Shown here: piece after piece, positions 1 through 12,304 of the stretch
How positions within the stretch are numbered: position 1 is the stretch's first letter
Layout of the letters: each line of letters starts with the position of its first letter
NCBI RefSeq assembly: GCF_019649055.1
Contig: NW_026570249.1
Location: 1,054,001-1,118,000, forward strand
Length of the DNA stretch: 64,000 bases
Reading direction: 5' to 3'
From: Paramacrobiotus metropolitanus
Taxonomy: Eukaryota > Tardigrada > Eutardigrada > Parachela > Macrobiotidae
Program-made: the position numbers and the translations under genes
Notes under the pieces: generated by a model
Told to the model about the DNA's origin: nothing
Seen by the model: the letters and a program-made list of their open reading frames with translations, nothing else
Databases searched by the model: none

Positions 1-792
1 CTGCATTTCGTATCCACCCACAGTCCACTGCAAACCTTCAGCGTCATCAGTAGTTTATTTGTAAAGTTTGATAAAATTGTGCCTAATTTTAATGTCTACA
101 AAGTGGAAACCGTGGAAGACCAGTACATGGTATACACGCCCGTTTACAGCCCGACTGAGATTAATGGAAAAAATTTGTTGTGAAAGGCTTTGCTTAACAG
201 GTTTTCAGTGGACAAAGTGATACTGGGAAGTACGAACATGCGGTGGAAATTTGCCGAATGGCACTGTCTTTCCGAATTTCGTTTTCCCAGACACGCAGCG
301 ACGGTTTATTACAGTTCATGGCTGGCGCACATACCGGTACGCAGAGTAATTAATACTATGACCTTTGAATTTTAATAATGCTTTGCGTCACCTGATGACT
401 AACGAAATCTATAGGTCCATGCGCCGCCGGAGTGATAGGGCATAAATGTCCTCGATACTGTTTGTATGTATGACAAATCTGCATTTAAAACACTCCACTG
501 CAGCTAACACGTGAATATTTTGTAGATTCGGAGACAGTGTTAATGTTGCGTCACGAATATCGACAAGCAGCAAACCTTCCCGCATCCACCTTTCGGCTTC
601 CACTGCAGAAAGTATTCAGAAATGCCCGGAATTCGTTGTAAAACAACGCGGACTAACCTCGCTGAAAGTATGAGTTTACTGTAGGATCTGTGATAGCAAA
701 ACAGCAATTACTAAAAAACTATAAATTTTCTTTTCAAACAGGGAAGAGGGGAAATGCAAACATTCTGGCTGAACTCGTCCTCGCAGAATTGA
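1..792 (+). CDS. Receptor-type guanylate cyclase, C-terminal catalytic part (5' end outside window)
   Basis: Five exons fit without a break: <1-129, 201-336, 415-463, 526-667 and 742-792 (stop TGA at 790-792). They encode the second half of a class III nucleotide cyclase domain, the part that makes cGMP from GTP. Visible family motifs are VYKVETVEDQYM (usual form VETIGDAYM; second metal Asp kept), HAVEICRMAL, AHTG followed by PCAAGVIGHKCPRYCLFG, GDSVNVASR (transition-state Asn and Arg kept) and the terminal GRGEMQTFWL. The first metal-binding motif would lie upstream of base 1, so catalytic competence cannot be judged. Intron positions and phases are the same as in the last exons of the complete cyclase at 5089-10614, so the two are paralogues. 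The chain ends a few residues after TFWL, without a long tail. Confidence 0.9.
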
Positions 793-1009
793 GTAAAACC
801 GCTAAAATGGAAGCTCAAACGCAGATAAAATTTTCCACTAGGGAAATATAAGCATGCTCGATTTAACTTTGCAGTCGGCAAATATATGTAATGTTAGGAT
901 TGCAATCTTGCCAGAAAAAGCATTAATAAAAGACAGAAGACAAAGTTTGATTGATACCTCCACGCAGTATTCCTACTGAAAATGCACAATTAGTTATTTA
1001 ATATGACGA

Positions 1010-3243
1010 TTAACGATCGTTAACATCGCGATGTTCTTGTCCTCTGGTGCGAGCACGGCGTTTTTCTTCCCAGTTCTGCTCTTCTCCCGATCCAAAAAGG
1101 CAGTACATTATTGCTCCGAAAATTCCCATAGCGGCGCTGATATAAAACACTATCCGCCAATTTTCCATAATCTGTCCGTTTGGGCCACCGGTAACCACCC
1201 CCACAACGTAAGGCGTAATGAAACCCGTCAGCATCGCCGGTGTCTGCGAAATCCCTCTCAGAATTCCTGAATACTGAGGTGAAAGGTCGATAAAGTTTGC
1301 ACCAATCGCCACGAACGAGGCACCGCCCAGACCGACTCCCACGTTGAGTAAAATCATTGCGAGATACGTGTTGCAGGTAAACCCCACACCCACCAGACAA
1401 ACTGATGGAATAACTAATCCAGTTACGTGGCTGACCTTTCGCACCACAGTCGTTGATGCGTAACCTTTTTGTTGCACCCAGTCTGATATAAAGGATGCGA
1501 TCTGCGTCAAGACGATGGAGGATAAATACGGCGAGGCGGATAAGAGACCGTTGGATTCCATATCAAAATGCAGTACATTGTTCAGATACGTCGGTAAATT
1601 GGTCATCAGTGTAAAGAAGGTCCAAGAGAAGACAAAATGACATAACATCACTGCGATGAACGGACGAGACGTCAGTGCTTTTCGCCACGGAAATCTTGCA
1701 TTCTTTTCATCCGGTGATGGCTTGGTGACGTCGAGAAACAGCTGCAGCTCCTCTTTGGAAATATGTGGATGAGTGGAAGGGCATTCGTAGACCAGGAGCA
1801 CCCAAAGGGCAAACCATATGCACCCCGTACTGCCAAAAAGATAAAATATGCTGGCCCATCCCCAGTTGCTTGCTAAATATCCAGATAGGGCTAGCGTCAC
1901 CACCTAGGATAATGATAACAATTTATTGCAGCTGTGCACATCGGTTTATTTTACAAAAATTTGCCTATTACCGGTATTAGCATCTTTGTAGTTTACTAAT
2001 GTATGAGAAGTTGATCACGAAGTTTACGCAAGGATACGGATCTACAAAGTGAAGATGCATATTGTAATTCCTACAGGACTGGTCATTCTACCTCTACCGT
2101 ACTCACATTTTTATGACCTGGTACCGCGTGTATACGTTAGCGTTAACACAAACTGCAGTGTCTGGACGATACGATGAACAGTGAACTTCGTAATTTTCGT
2201 AATAACTAATAATTAATCACTATATGGACAAGGAGAGGCTCGGAAATTATTTACCATGCCAAAAGGTTGTCCGGCAGTAAGGAAACCCACAATCTTCGTT
2301 CTTTCATTGGAGGGCGTCCATTTGCTTGCCATAGATTGTAAGGCAGGGTAGCACACTCCCTAGCATAAACATAAGTCGGTATTGTGTGTAGTTCTTCCAG
2401 AACGCTTTGTTCAGTTAATGTACTGCTGCTATAATTATGAACAGTACATACAACACTATGCGTTTGCTGTTGAGCGGCTACATACGTACGTACATTGACA
2501 ACTCCTTGAATCGCACGTGTAGCGATCAGCGCTCCATAGTGTGTTCGGGCTGCTAAGGGGGCCAACAGCGTCAAAACGGCACCAATCAACACACTTGGTC
2601 CAAAAATATACTTTCCACCAAAACGATGTCCTAGCCATCCTCCCAGGCAACATGTAAACACATATCCGTAGAAGAATGACCCCAAAACCATTCCTTGAAC
2701 CGGGCCATCCCAGTTAAAATTTCCATTCGGCTACAAAGTACCGTGCATGACCTTGGGAGCATTATATATTGCAAGTGTAAGTATCTGTTTTCTAAGTTTG
2801 CTTATTGCCATATTTATTTTGCGCAATAAATGTTTCACCGAAATTTCCAACTTTGTGTCCTACGAAAATTAACGTCAAAATGACGTAAAGAAAGTGTTGC
2901 TGACCTTGCAAAAAAGGAACGGCATCCGTTTTACCATACACTCAAAGCGAACGTTGTGCGACAGTTGTCGGCGTTATACACGTGGGGAGTTGATTGTGCT
3001 CAACAGACTAATTGCAATTCTTACCATTGTTTTCTCACGCAGAATTTCTGTAGTAGCAGGACAAACTGTTCCGTTCAGATGCTGGGTGGCGCTCGCGCGT
3101 TCTGCTCGGTCTATACTGGTGTGGTTGACCATGGCCACGATGGCGACACTAAGGTTGACGCTTAAAGCATACAGATGGAATGAGCCGAAGAATGCCAACA
3201 CGACAAAAAGATACCGGTATGGGAAAACGGTGCAATTTCTCAT
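1010..3243 (-). CDS. SLC17-like major facilitator transporter (sialin/vesicular anion transporter type)
   Basis: Four exons on the minus strand: 3243-3025, 2730-2494, 2359-2255 and 1903-1010, all joined in phase 0, giving 484 residues, the normal SLC17 length. Family marks in order: RYLFVVLAF...LYALSVNLSVAIVAMV in helix 1, glycosylation sites in the first lumenal loop (NHTS, NGT), WDGPVQGMVLGSFFYGYV (helix 2), GGKYIFGPSV, RAIQG followed across the splice by GVCYPALQSMASKWTPS, NERTKIVGFLTAGQPFGM and then ten-helix continuation to a polar C-terminus. The product should be an H+ or Na+ coupled organic anion carrier in lysosomal, synaptic-vesicle or plasma membranes; the substrate cannot be told. 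The start chosen is the Met at 3243 (MRNCTVFPYRYL); an upstream non-coding or short coding exon is possible because a splice-acceptor-like CTCCAG sits just before it. It lies between two guanylate cyclase paralogues and is transcribed away from the downstream one. Confidence 0.88.
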
Positions 3244-5088
3244 TCCTGGAGACAATAAAAGCATAGTTTACTGCAACAGACCCATAAAGCAGAAGTACAG
3301 ATACAGGAAGATAAAATGAATTCAGTTTTAAATGCAGCCGTTGCATCGTTTAATTACAGTGCGGTATATCGCATTAAGGATTCATTACACAACAATATAA
3401 TGTTATACAATGATTTTCGACCGGTGACTTATGACAATTAAGACTGTTTCTTTTGCGGAGTGTGTGCAAGTATAAAACGTATAAATTGGCTAAAAGTTGT
3501 CATCAGTTTAATTTACTGAAAAGTAAAAATTTATTTACGCAGATCCATATCGCACCTTTCAAGCAGTTCATTTTGGTCTTACTCTATTTCCAAAAATAAA
3601 AAATTCTACGGTGTGCCGCAGATAGTGCTGCTGCCAATCAAAATTTAACTTATGAACGATACATATTTTGTAGTCACAGACGCAAAAAATGTTTTAAATT
3701 TCCCTTGAACGCATCGTGTTTATGCGGCCGGCAAACCACTGATACTGCAGGATCAAAGATGACGCTCGTGTTTACCACAATAATTGTATCCGCTGACTAT
3801 CAACTTTCTGTTGTCGGCAAATAAACCTTTAGAGCAAACATGCGTACTTTTTGACAGGTCATTTTGGCGATATGGATTTTTAAGTTCTACACACAACGAG
3901 GGCTCATTTGTCTCTACTGGAACTTCTTGGAACTCTTGGCTTTTTCCATTCCATGTTTTCAAAATTGCCTCAGACTCAGAGACACTTAAGCACCAAAAAG
4001 TGTTGAATTACGATTTTCGAACAATAATATTTGAGTTCCCACGATTGTGTCGCTGTAGATGTAAAAGCATTAATGCACAGCTAATGGTAAACGTGCATTT
4101 CATATGCTGTACGAGTTGCTACATGAAATACTGTACGTAAAAATGCCGTTGAGTTAAGAAGAGTTGCCGCCCATTTCCCAGAATGCTGAAAAATGCGACA
4201 ATATTGGTTTTCTGTAGAAAGATCTTCCTGTTTTTGTCATTTTATTTCCAGATCACGTGTTCTCACTTTGCTGTTTGTGGATCCACGTGCAGGGGAACAT
4301 TAGACATGAGTGTGCATTTCTTTTCACGGAAGCCCCGGACTGCATTAACCGAGAATCCCACGAATGAAGCAACCGGCGTATATTATTAAGACGGCACACC
4401 CTAGCGTCCCATAATACGGTAGAAGGGCAATTAGACCTCACCGCAGATGGCAAACCGCAATGCGCATTACCCGTTTTTAATGGGAAGAGGAACAAAATAT
4501 CCTGTATGAACTGAATTTCACCAGATACGTCAGAAAAATCAGCAATACAGTCAAATCTCCTGTACGAGTACCAAGCTACTGTAATCAAACAATCTGCATA
4601 GCTAGAATAATTATATCGTTGGTGTGTCGGTCAGCAAATAGAGTGTTTCATCCTTTTTTGTTTATGTTTTCTGGTGTCATATGTTCTCTTTGTTTGATAT
4701 TGAAAACATTGCTCATGGTAAAATGCACCTTTATTCTTCGGCATAGGAATATCTGTGTCCGGGAAATGACCTTTGTGTGTATCTTTATCTCGCACGCACA
4801 CAACGAAGCATTTGAAGTGCCGCGGCAGACACAGAGATCTTGTCAATGCCGGGATTAACGTGTTCAAAGGCCCGGCAAAAGGTCTGCGAGCGACCCCGTT
4901 TGAATCTGTTCAGCGTCCCATGTTTTGATCGGAAGCGTTGTCACGTTTTCGAAATGTCGCATGCGAAATGTGCTCCTCTTGCAAAGCAGTATCAAAACAC
5001 TTCTGCTCGATATGATTCCGCTCTCGATTGAAGACATGTTATGATTTTAGTACAGGTTAGCTGCTACAACGCTATCTGCGCACTGAAA
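3244..5088. other. Divergent intergenic region between transporter and guanylate cyclase
   Basis: About 1.8 kb separates the transporter start (minus) from the cyclase start (plus). I see no convincing coding exon; the open stretches of 60 to 140 codons have no recognisable motifs and poor splice context. It presumably holds both promoters. Confidence 0.5.
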
Positions 5089-8000
5089 ATGCCTCCTGAC
5101 CGAATTATAAAAACAAATTTGTCCGCACTTTTAATTTTATTTGCCAACTGTTTATCGATGGTGTTTTGCATAAATATAACATTTGTTTCATATGGATATG
5201 GTAACGTTCTGGGAAAGAATGGAGGAGCTCGTCATACGGCGGCCGGTGTATCCGTTGCGATTGACGAATTCAACTGGTATAAGAATCTTGATTATCCTGA
5301 CCTTAATCTAACTTGCAACCAGTTTGTTCTGGAAATACCAAAGAGTAGTGATTGTAAGGACACCGAGGCTAATTATTATATGCTGGCGGACTATTATTAT
5401 CGTCGAAAATGGAGCGAACAAAATCTTATGGCGCTCATAACTTCCGGTGAGATCGAGCTGTCCGGCTGCTTGTTTGAAGGCTGTGTTTCCCTTTTTCCGT
5501 TTTAGTACTCTATATACAATACAAATACGAGTATTTACTATAAAAGCAATAAGCACTACTTGAGTATATATTCTGAAATATGATACATATCTTAATATAA
5601 TAACTAGTGAGCAGACTGGAGCAGACAACTCGTTCATGGAACTTTAACAAAGACTATCGATATCTTATACACCTGAGGATAAACCAACCCGCTTGTTTAG
5701 TGAAATTAGACGGTGTACCTTTTTAATTTATGGTTCGGTGCGGTTCGGTTTTTATATTTCAACGTTTAATGCAATTAGTAATGCAGTGTAATTAAATAAA
5801 ACAATGGCGCTCTTAATAATCAACTGCGGATTAGGTTGTGGGGATTCGCTAATTACCGGGATGCTGGCACGAGGTAAAACATATTGAGAACTCTATCAGC
5901 TCATATTCTGTATTACTTAACAACTGTTGGCTTCCAGAATGGGATGTTTTCATGGGAGCTACGTAAGTTGTCTGGCATGACCGTCGTAATAATTTTATTT
6001 ATGCCGTAAGTATAGTCTTATCAAACCTGTAGATTGCTTTTCTTTCAATTAGCGCCTTTGCCTATCCCGCAACGCGCGACCGCAGTGCCTATCCCAGTTA
6101 TGTCACGTTCTCCAGTATCCAGGTGTCGGTGCTAGCTGACACCATGTTTGCGCTCCTGGACCGCTACAACTGGACCAACGTGGGACTAATCTACGATACC
6201 AGTAATGTGCCAAGTTATTACGAATTAGTCGGAGTCATGCAGTCGCAAAACAAGGCGCGCCGGTCACCACTGCGCATTGGCGCGGTAGAAGTACAGCTCG
6301 ATAAAGATAAACCATTCTCCCCCAAGCCGTTCCTGCTGACCTTGAAGACATACACCCGAGGTAAGCACAATCAATATTTATACTAACATTGGCATTTTGC
6401 TAGTTAAATGGTGCCATGGTAGCTTTAAAGGGAATATTAGCAGATTGTATTGCGCATTATATAACACCGCAACGATTTCTGGTAATAGCGAGCTTAATGA
6501 ATTTGCATGGTTGCGCTTAAGCTTTGCACTGATTTCAGTCATTGTCCTCTCCATGCATCCTGCCAATGTGCGCAAATTCATGGTACGTTCAAAGGCGACG
6601 TGGCATCCGTTCATAATTGATACTGTTTTACTTTTTGGGTTTTTTTGCAGCTTGCTGCCCATGATCTACACATGACTAACGGAGAGTACGTAAGTGACCT
6701 TAGTATGACTGGCCAATGCACCTGCGCCAAATTGTATACGGTTGTTTCTTTTCTTACGAGGTGTACATTACGGCAACCGCAGCGCCTGGCTATTACGTAT
6801 CGGGAAATCTGACATGGGAGATGCATGATGGACAAGACGAGGCAAGTTTAGATAATATTTCATCGCTCTGCATAGCACGTTCTTGCGCTGCGAAGGTCCG
6901 CGAAAAATCGAACATTTTAGGTCGCATTTCAAGCTTTTCGCCAGCTGTTCCATATTCGGCCTTGCCCCAGGACCGTTTCTACCAAAAACATGCAGACACA
7001 AGACACCATGGCCAGTGTCAACATAAATCGGTACAACCTCTCATTTTATCCAGGAGACGACAATGTAAGGAGATTACCACGGTCGCGTGCTAGAATTATG
7101 GTTGAATGTTGCTTAAGCCCTGTACATTTCCAGCCGAACGACTACAACATCGCGGCATATCAAGCGTTTTATGTTTACTTGCAAGTAAGCTGGACACAGT
7201 CAGCCAGCAGTTAATTAAAGCACAGCGCAAACGTTTGTACTGGCAATAGATATTGTCGGAGATATTTAATGAAACCAGAAAGCAGGCATACGGGGGAGCG
7301 TCTGTGGCGCGCCGGATGCTGGGGCGGCAATTTCCCAATGCAGGTTTTGGCGAGGTGTTCATCGATGCAGGTGGTCAACGACAATCCCAGCACTGCATCC
7401 AAGATCTGAATATTACTACCGGTAAATTCGAGGTACGTCATTTGGAACCAAAATATGCTTCGTGCATTAGAAAAATTAAAACGGCACAAATGTCTTCAAA
7501 CAGCAGTCAAAAACTATGCTACGTAGCATACACTCGTCAACGTTGTATAGCAATGTATACATTGTTAATTGTTATACAACATTGACCGCGTTTAAGGTTT
7601 ACATTTAACTACGGTATGTGCAATTGCTCTTCAATGTTATTAGACGGCGATTCGGTACGATCCCTATCAGAAAACACTGACGAATGAAAACAACGGGGAA
7701 CTGGATTTTGGTGGCTCCGGGCCACCGAAGAATGAACCACCGTGTGGCTATTTGGGAAATTATTGTCACTCAGGCGCGCCATCAAAATTATAAGCTGCAT
7801 TGTCTATAATCTACATATTTAGTTTCAGATACCGGATATTGTTTTATTTGTAGGTGATTCAGATAGCAGTTCTCGTACCATTCCAGCAGTTACGGGAACT
7901 ATCGCTGTTCTGGGGTTTCTTTTATGGTATCTTTACAAGTAAGCTTTGAACGGTTGCGCAAAAAATACTGTGGATTCATCCTAACCCTTCTTTCTCGAAG

Positions 8001-10614
8001 GCGCTTGGAACGAGAACACCAGTTGAAAAGCAATTCTTGGATGCTGGACACTGCATTCCTTAAGCCACTTAATGAGAAAGCTGTTTCGCGTGACTCCGTC
8101 AAATCTAGCCGAAAGGTCAACCATGCTTACTTACACATAACTTCAGTTTTATTGTATGTGTTATGGTTTATGGAACTACAGTATATGGTTCATGGTGTAG
8201 ATTGGACCGTTCATTATTTTATAGAATAATTATTCCCTTCGTAATTACGATAAACCGGATTACATTTACAAAGATGACCCGGTCAGCGTAAAGCTCTTTA
8301 TAAGGAAACACGGTCGAAAAGTACTGGAGAAGCGGAAAGACAGAAAGCTGCTTCTGCAAGTAAGCACATACTGTAAGCAAAAGGTTTACAGTACCGTAAA
8401 GGTGCAGTCATGGTCTTTGAAATTATTTTTTTTAGATAATGCAGGTTTCGCACCCGAATATTGTGCCTTTTGTTGGAGTCTGTATGCAGCATGGGATCGT
8501 ACATTTCTTGCAAAAATTTTGCGCCAGAGGAAATTTGCCGGAAGCGTTGCAAGACTCGACTTACAGTGCTGATTGGGATCTGAGATGTTCGCTCCTTAGC
8601 GACCTCATAGAGGTACAGTCATTGTGAAAATATATCTGACCACGAATGCAGATCTAAAGGTCGAACACATTAAATTTGCAATAAAGATAATGATTGTAGG
8701 GAATAAGGTACATCCATGGCAGTCCATTAAAACGCCACGGGTCGCTAACGGCTGCCATCTGCCTAATCGACATCCGCTTCACCCTTCTGATTTCCGAGCT
8801 GGGTTTTGTGGACCTAGTGGGTCCCTATCACAACCTGATTGCAGTGGACAAACAAGGTACACTGCTCCACGAAAGCGACCGTTGGGCTGACTCCACGCTG
8901 ACCGTCAACAGCACGGAACGGCTGGACGGGAGCGGTGACATCTTGGCTTTGGCGCATATTATGAAGGATATGATTAAATACTCCGATCTGAACAGTCGCG
9001 CGTCACAGCAGCAGCGGACTGGCCTGCAGACGCTGATTGGGGCTTGTGCGGAGAGAGACGCTAGACAGCGTCCGACGATACGTGTAGTGAGGGAGCGGTT
9101 TCGAGCGATCTGTAAGGTCAGTGGCGATGGCCTGTTGGCTAATATTCTGACGAGGATGGAAACATATGCGGCACAATTGGAAAAGCAAGTACAGGATAGG
9201 ACGGCGGCGTTGGCCAAGGAGCAGTCGGTGTGCGAAGGGCTATTACTGGAAATGCTACCAAAGTAAATAATTATAATAAGTGGAGAAAATTTAAAATCGT
9301 TATGCAAGAACGTTACATACATACGGTATTACTGGTCGGTATAGCTGCTAACCATAAGAGTAAGAGCGTACGGTAACACAAAAAACCGATTTCCCAATAA
9401 GGGATTTAAAACCGAGTTTACCGGGTGACTACGAGTAGTCTCACGAGAGTTTGCGTACGCTTTTTGCCGCCTTTGTTGATGAAATATTTTGGTCCGATGG
9501 TCTGGCGTAGGGAATTAAATCTTGTCCCAAATCTGCTTGCATCTTAACGTGTACATTAAGATGCAAGAAGATCTGGGATAAAATTACTTTATTTCCGTAC
9601 TTCAGAAATTTAAGGTACATGGTACGCGTACCACGTACCTTAAGCTTAGATTTCTTGTGGTACGGAAGACATCCAAATAATCATTTTTCAGGGCCGTTAT
9701 TTCTCGTTTTCAGTGCATCTAAGTTTGCTTTTACAGATGGATACTGGATCAACTGTACACAGGAGACAAAATCACACCCGATGTGTTTGCCGCTTCCACC
9801 GTATTCTTCAGTCACATCTGGGGATTCCTGCACTTTGTATCCACGCATAACCCGTACCAAATTATCGAAGTCATCAACACTCTTTTTACACGATTTGACA
9901 AGGTCGTGACGAATTTTGCGGTGTACAAAGTGGAAACGGTAGAGGACCAATACTTGGTATGTTGTATATCACATCAGCTCAAGTTCCAATGAGGGCGCAT
10001 TTGCCAGTGCTGCTTGAAAACCACTACAGTACTTTTCTGCCACAACCACAGGTTTTTAGCGGGAAAAGTGATAATGGGAATAACCGGCACGCAGCCGAAA
10101 TCTGTCGCATGGCGCTGGCCTTTAAGAGGGAATTCTCTCAACTGAGGAATGACAATTTTCTACAGTTTTTGGCTGGCATACATACCGGTACATCTGGTAC
10201 AATAAGGTCATAACTATTAACAGTATCGTTCACCGTCTGCGAACGGTTTCAGGTTCGTGTGTCGCCGGCGTGATTGGTCACAAGCGTCCAAGATACTGTC
10301 TGTAAGTATTGCAACACCACCAAAAAAGTTGTCAACCATAGAGGCTTCCTAGGTTCGGCGACACGGTGAACGTTGCATCCAGGATAGCGACCAACAGTAA
10401 ACCCTCGCGAATCCACATCTCCATAACGACAGCAGATATTGTGCGGCACTGTCCAGAATTTGCCGTGAGACAACGTGGATTCACGTCTCTAAAGGTTTTG
10501 CCAGATTGCAAAATGGTTGTGTAGCTGCAATAATCTGCTGCGTCTGACAGGTTTTTTGGTTTCTACTAGGGACGAGGAGAAATGCAGACATTCTGGTTAT
10601 TCGCACATGAATGA
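5089..10614 (+). CDS. Receptor guanylate cyclase (ANF-receptor type), complete, with altered metal site
   Basis: Twenty-one exons: 5089-5446, 5835-5873, 5938-5962, 6053-6360, 6539-6582, 6651-6689, 6761-6841 (GC donor), 6921-7064, 7134-7184, 7250-7432, 7644-7764, 7854-7938, 8001-8115, 8225-8359, 8436-8612, 8700-9262, 9737-9956, 10052-10187, 10253-10301, 10353-10494, 10570-10614. They give 1019 residues, normal for the family. Order: signal peptide (LSALLILFANCLSMVFC), ANF ligand-binding ectodomain (LLDRYNWTNVGLIYDTS; LAAHDLHMTNGEY), PPCG juxtamembrane motif, one membrane helix (VTGTIAVLGFLLWYLY), kinase-homology domain (VSVKLF keeps the Lys; HPNIVPFVGVC; no HRD, so a pseudokinase), coiled-coil linker ending LLLEMLPK, cyclase domain. 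The first metal motif reads FFSHIWGFL where active enzymes have FSDIVGFT, so the first metal Asp is His. The second metal Asp (VETVEDQY), guanine-selecting Glu and Cys (PRYCLFGD) and NVASR are kept. It may be a weak or dead enzyme. Confidence 0.9.
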
Positions 10615-10845
10615 AGTGAACGTTTGTTTGAAACAAACGTAATTGTAGTAATTGTACATGTAACGAATAAAAGATCTGGCAATTTCCATTCAGTTTTAAT
10701 TCAACCTTCCTGTTCTTAGCACGCATTGACAGTTCACAGCCGCTCAAAAACAACCAGTACAAAAATTAAGACACTCGCAAGTATCGATCATGACCAGAAA
10801 ACAACGTCAGAAAATCAACTCAACAAGAAAATTCGCTCAACCACA
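10615..10845. other. Convergent intergenic region
   Basis: About 230 bases between the cyclase stop (plus) and the stop of the secreted acidic protein (minus). Both 3' untranslated regions must lie here. I see no gene. AATAAA lies at about 10666-10671 on the plus strand and could be the cyclase polyadenylation signal. Confidence 0.4.
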
Positions 10846-12187
10846 CTATTCAGAATCAGTTGAGCTATCAGCGCTTTCATCAGACGAACCAAACATGCTG
10901 TCATCGGATGAGCCCTCATCCGCGCTTTCATAGGCACTCTGGTACTGCTCCTTCAGTTTCTTGTAAATACTATGCGGAACCGGCAAAACACGAACCATGG
11001 ACTTCTCTTTACCTTTAACGATGTTGTCCAAATCCTGATCCGTCACGGCTGTCTGGACGCGCTTAGGGATGGTCTTGTGGAGACGAGTGAAGACTTCATG
11101 CGGAACGCGCAGCACTTTCATCCCCTTCACGTTGGTGGCTTCCTCCTGCTCGGTGTTGTCGGCGTCGATGCTGGCCTCCATGGGGACTTCATTGTCGATG
11201 TCGGTCATACCGCTCTCCGTCATGTGGTCGGTGTCGATGCCGTGGCCGGTGGACTGGCGAGCGTGGTGGACGAAACGGCGGAATACGGAGGTGGGGACGC
11301 GAATGATACGGACCTTCTGGTTCATGTTGCTGGTGGAGGTCATAGGGGCGGTGTTGGTGGCGTCGATCGAGGTAGCCATGTTGGCAGTGGAGGACTCCAT
11401 GCCGGGTTTGTTGTAGAGCTTCACCTTCATCTTGTGGATCATGTTGCCGGGGATGACGATAGTCTTGAAGTCGCCCTTGCTGTAGGACTTCATGTGGTCG
11501 TCCATCATCTCGTCGTTTTCGCCGTCCATCTGAGATTCATCGCTGGAGCCACTGGGCTCTTCGTCGAAGAACAGGCCTACACAATGAACCGCGATAAGTC
11601 AAAAGTCGATCCATGTCAGACGATTCCAAAAGTCATTAAACGAAAATCGTTCTTTATCACCACAAAATTAAGATTTAACCAGTCACAAAACTGAATGCGT
11701 AGAAAAAATTACTTGAAATTCACGAATCAAAAGCCAAATCACAAATTATTCAAAATTCACTCATTTCAAACTGATAATCAGCTTGCACTATACCTGGGTA
11801 TCCGAAGCCGTATCCTCCATATCCAAGTCCACCCAAACCGTAGCCAAGTCCGCCAAAGCCAAGACCGCCATAACCCAGTCCGCCCAAACCGTAACCGAAT
11901 CCGCCCAAGCCCAGTCCGCCGAGACCGAATCCGCCAAGACCTGGGAAGATGGCACGCTGGGCGGTTACCCGACGGATGATAGCGCGTTCTTGTGGACTGG
12001 CTACAAACGAAAAAAGACGTACAAAGTTATATCAGACACAAGCAACGATGTAATACACTAGCGATAACCACTGAAAGGTCAAACTATCAGGCAGGTTTTC
12101 AGACTTACCACTATCACTCATGTCCATGGGAGCAGCCATAGCGCATGCGACGAACGAAGCTAACAAAGCAAAAGCAAACTGAGCCAT
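10846..12187 (-). CDS. Secreted Gly/Tyr-rich protein with Val-Pro repeats and acidic tail
   Basis: Three exons on the minus strand: 12187-12109, 12000-11794 and 11576-10846, joined in phase 1, 338 residues. The first exon is a signal peptide (MAQFAFALLASFVACAMAAP). The second carries about 45 residues built of GLGG, GFGG and GYG units, a low-complexity stretch typical of extracellular or cuticle-associated proteins. The third starts FFDEEPSGSSDES, then has four spaced copies of a basic-hydrophobic motif: FKTIVIPGNMIHKMK, VRIIRVPTSVFRRF, MKVLRVPHEVFTRL and VRVLPVPHSIYKKL, separated by Met/Thr/Ser/Asp-rich linkers. It ends in a Ser/Asp/Glu tail (SADEGSSDDSMFGSSDESAD). I do not recognise a named family. 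An extracellular matrix or mineral/cation-binding role is only a guess from composition. A TATA box sits about 110 bases upstream of the start codon. Confidence 0.82.
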
Positions 12188-12295
12188 TTTAAACGTGACC
12201 TTTTAACGAACAAACGATAGGACTAAATCTGGATGCAGTTGAAATTTAATTTAACGATAGTGCAGCAATGAAAATTTCGGAACGTGTTGAGAATG

Positions 12296-12304
12296 CTTTA
12301 TATA
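12296..12304 (-). promoter_or_regulatory. TATA box of the Gly-rich secreted protein gene
   Basis: The minus strand reads TATATAAAG here, about 110 bases before the ATG at 12187. The spacing leaves room for a normal short leader. Confidence 0.6.

Noticed and set aside
3753-4588. Several open frames of 70-118 codons between the transporter and cyclase
   Set aside because: No motifs, no codon bias and no splice consistency; treated as intergenic.
7765-7773. A GC donor (TCAG|GCGCGC) for cyclase exon 11
   Set aside because: A normal GT donor nine bases earlier (TATT|GTCACT) gives the same phase, and the splice recreates a Cys codon.
10972-11694. Long plus-strand open frame of 240 codons rich in Val, His and Gly
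   Set aside because: It is the antisense shadow of the third exon of the secreted acidic protein, whose splice structure and signal peptide are clear on the minus strand.
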